Source: Alphaproteobacteria bacterium (GTDB lineage Bacteria > Pseudomonadota > Alphaproteobacteria > RS24). From it: a stretch of DNA of 13,447 nt. Under the pieces are notes generated by a model that saw only the letters and a list, made by a program, of their open reading frames with translations, was not told where the DNA came from and did no database searches. The DNA lies in contig JAQWIP010000161.1 of NCBI GenBank assembly GCA_029248825.1, positions 1 to 13,447 of the forward strand, read 5' to 3'. Position numbers and translations under genes: made by a program. Positions 13,431 to 13,447 of the stretch are shown here, one piece after another. How positions within the stretch are numbered: position 1 is the first letter of the stretch; each line of letters begins with the position of its first letter.

Positions 13431-13447
13431 CTATGTGTGTAAAAAAA

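Noticed and set aside
13363..13447. LexA/SOS box upstream of uvrC
   Set aside because: Neither GTTCN7GTTC (alphaproteobacterial) nor CTGTN8ACAG (enterobacterial) is present.

Overview
The window reads as a piece of an alphaproteobacterial chromosome of moderate GC. The best grounds are the tandem uvrC-pgsA order, a DgcA-type dipeptide epimerase ending in the typical PPSGDIWG-like tail, an adrenodoxin-type 2Fe-2S ferredoxin and a short stand-alone chorismate mutase. I cannot name the genus. Genes are densely packed, no stretch over 300 bases is gene-free, and I see no tRNA, rRNA, CRISPR array, insertion sequence or phage gene.

Layout. Bases 1-742 (minus strand): a MotA/TolQ/ExbB-type proton-channel protein and the start of its small membrane partner, overlapping by ATGA and running off the left edge. 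Bases 874-4263 (plus): a GPH-family (MelB-like) sugar/cation symporter, an exported DUF1329 protein, and a small class I methyltransferase whose start overlaps the DUF1329 stop. Bases 4271-7383 (minus): a tight three-gene operon made of a GT4 glycosyltransferase, a class I methyltransferase and an alpha/alpha-toroid (prenyltransferase/squalene-oxidase-like) protein, with a recognisable promoter in front. With the convergent methyltransferase it looks like a small glycan- or lipid-modifying cassette of unknown product.

Bases 7474-9043 (minus): a Fur-box-like palindrome, a 57-residue hypothetical ORF, a small exported cysteine-containing protein interrupted by an in-frame TGA, and a soluble epoxide hydrolase, closely spaced in one direction. 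The reading frame continues sensibly for 37 codons after the TGA and ends 13 bases before the hydrolase start. It therefore looks like a recent nonsense mutation, a readthrough site or a sequencing error.

Bases 9091-13447: housekeeping genes. The dipeptide epimerase (murein peptide recycling) and the 2Fe-2S ferredoxin are divergent across a 125-base region with a perfect 13-base palindrome. Chorismate mutase faces the ferredoxin with overlapping stop codons. Then come pgsA (phosphatidylglycerophosphate synthase) and uvrC (nucleotide excision repair), with a perfect DnaA-box 9-mer upstream of uvrC at the right edge.

No obviously new defence or mobile system is present. The most interesting points are the TGA-interrupted exported protein in a possibly iron-regulated operon, the GT4/methyltransferase/toroid cassette, and the proton channel with a non-canonical partner.
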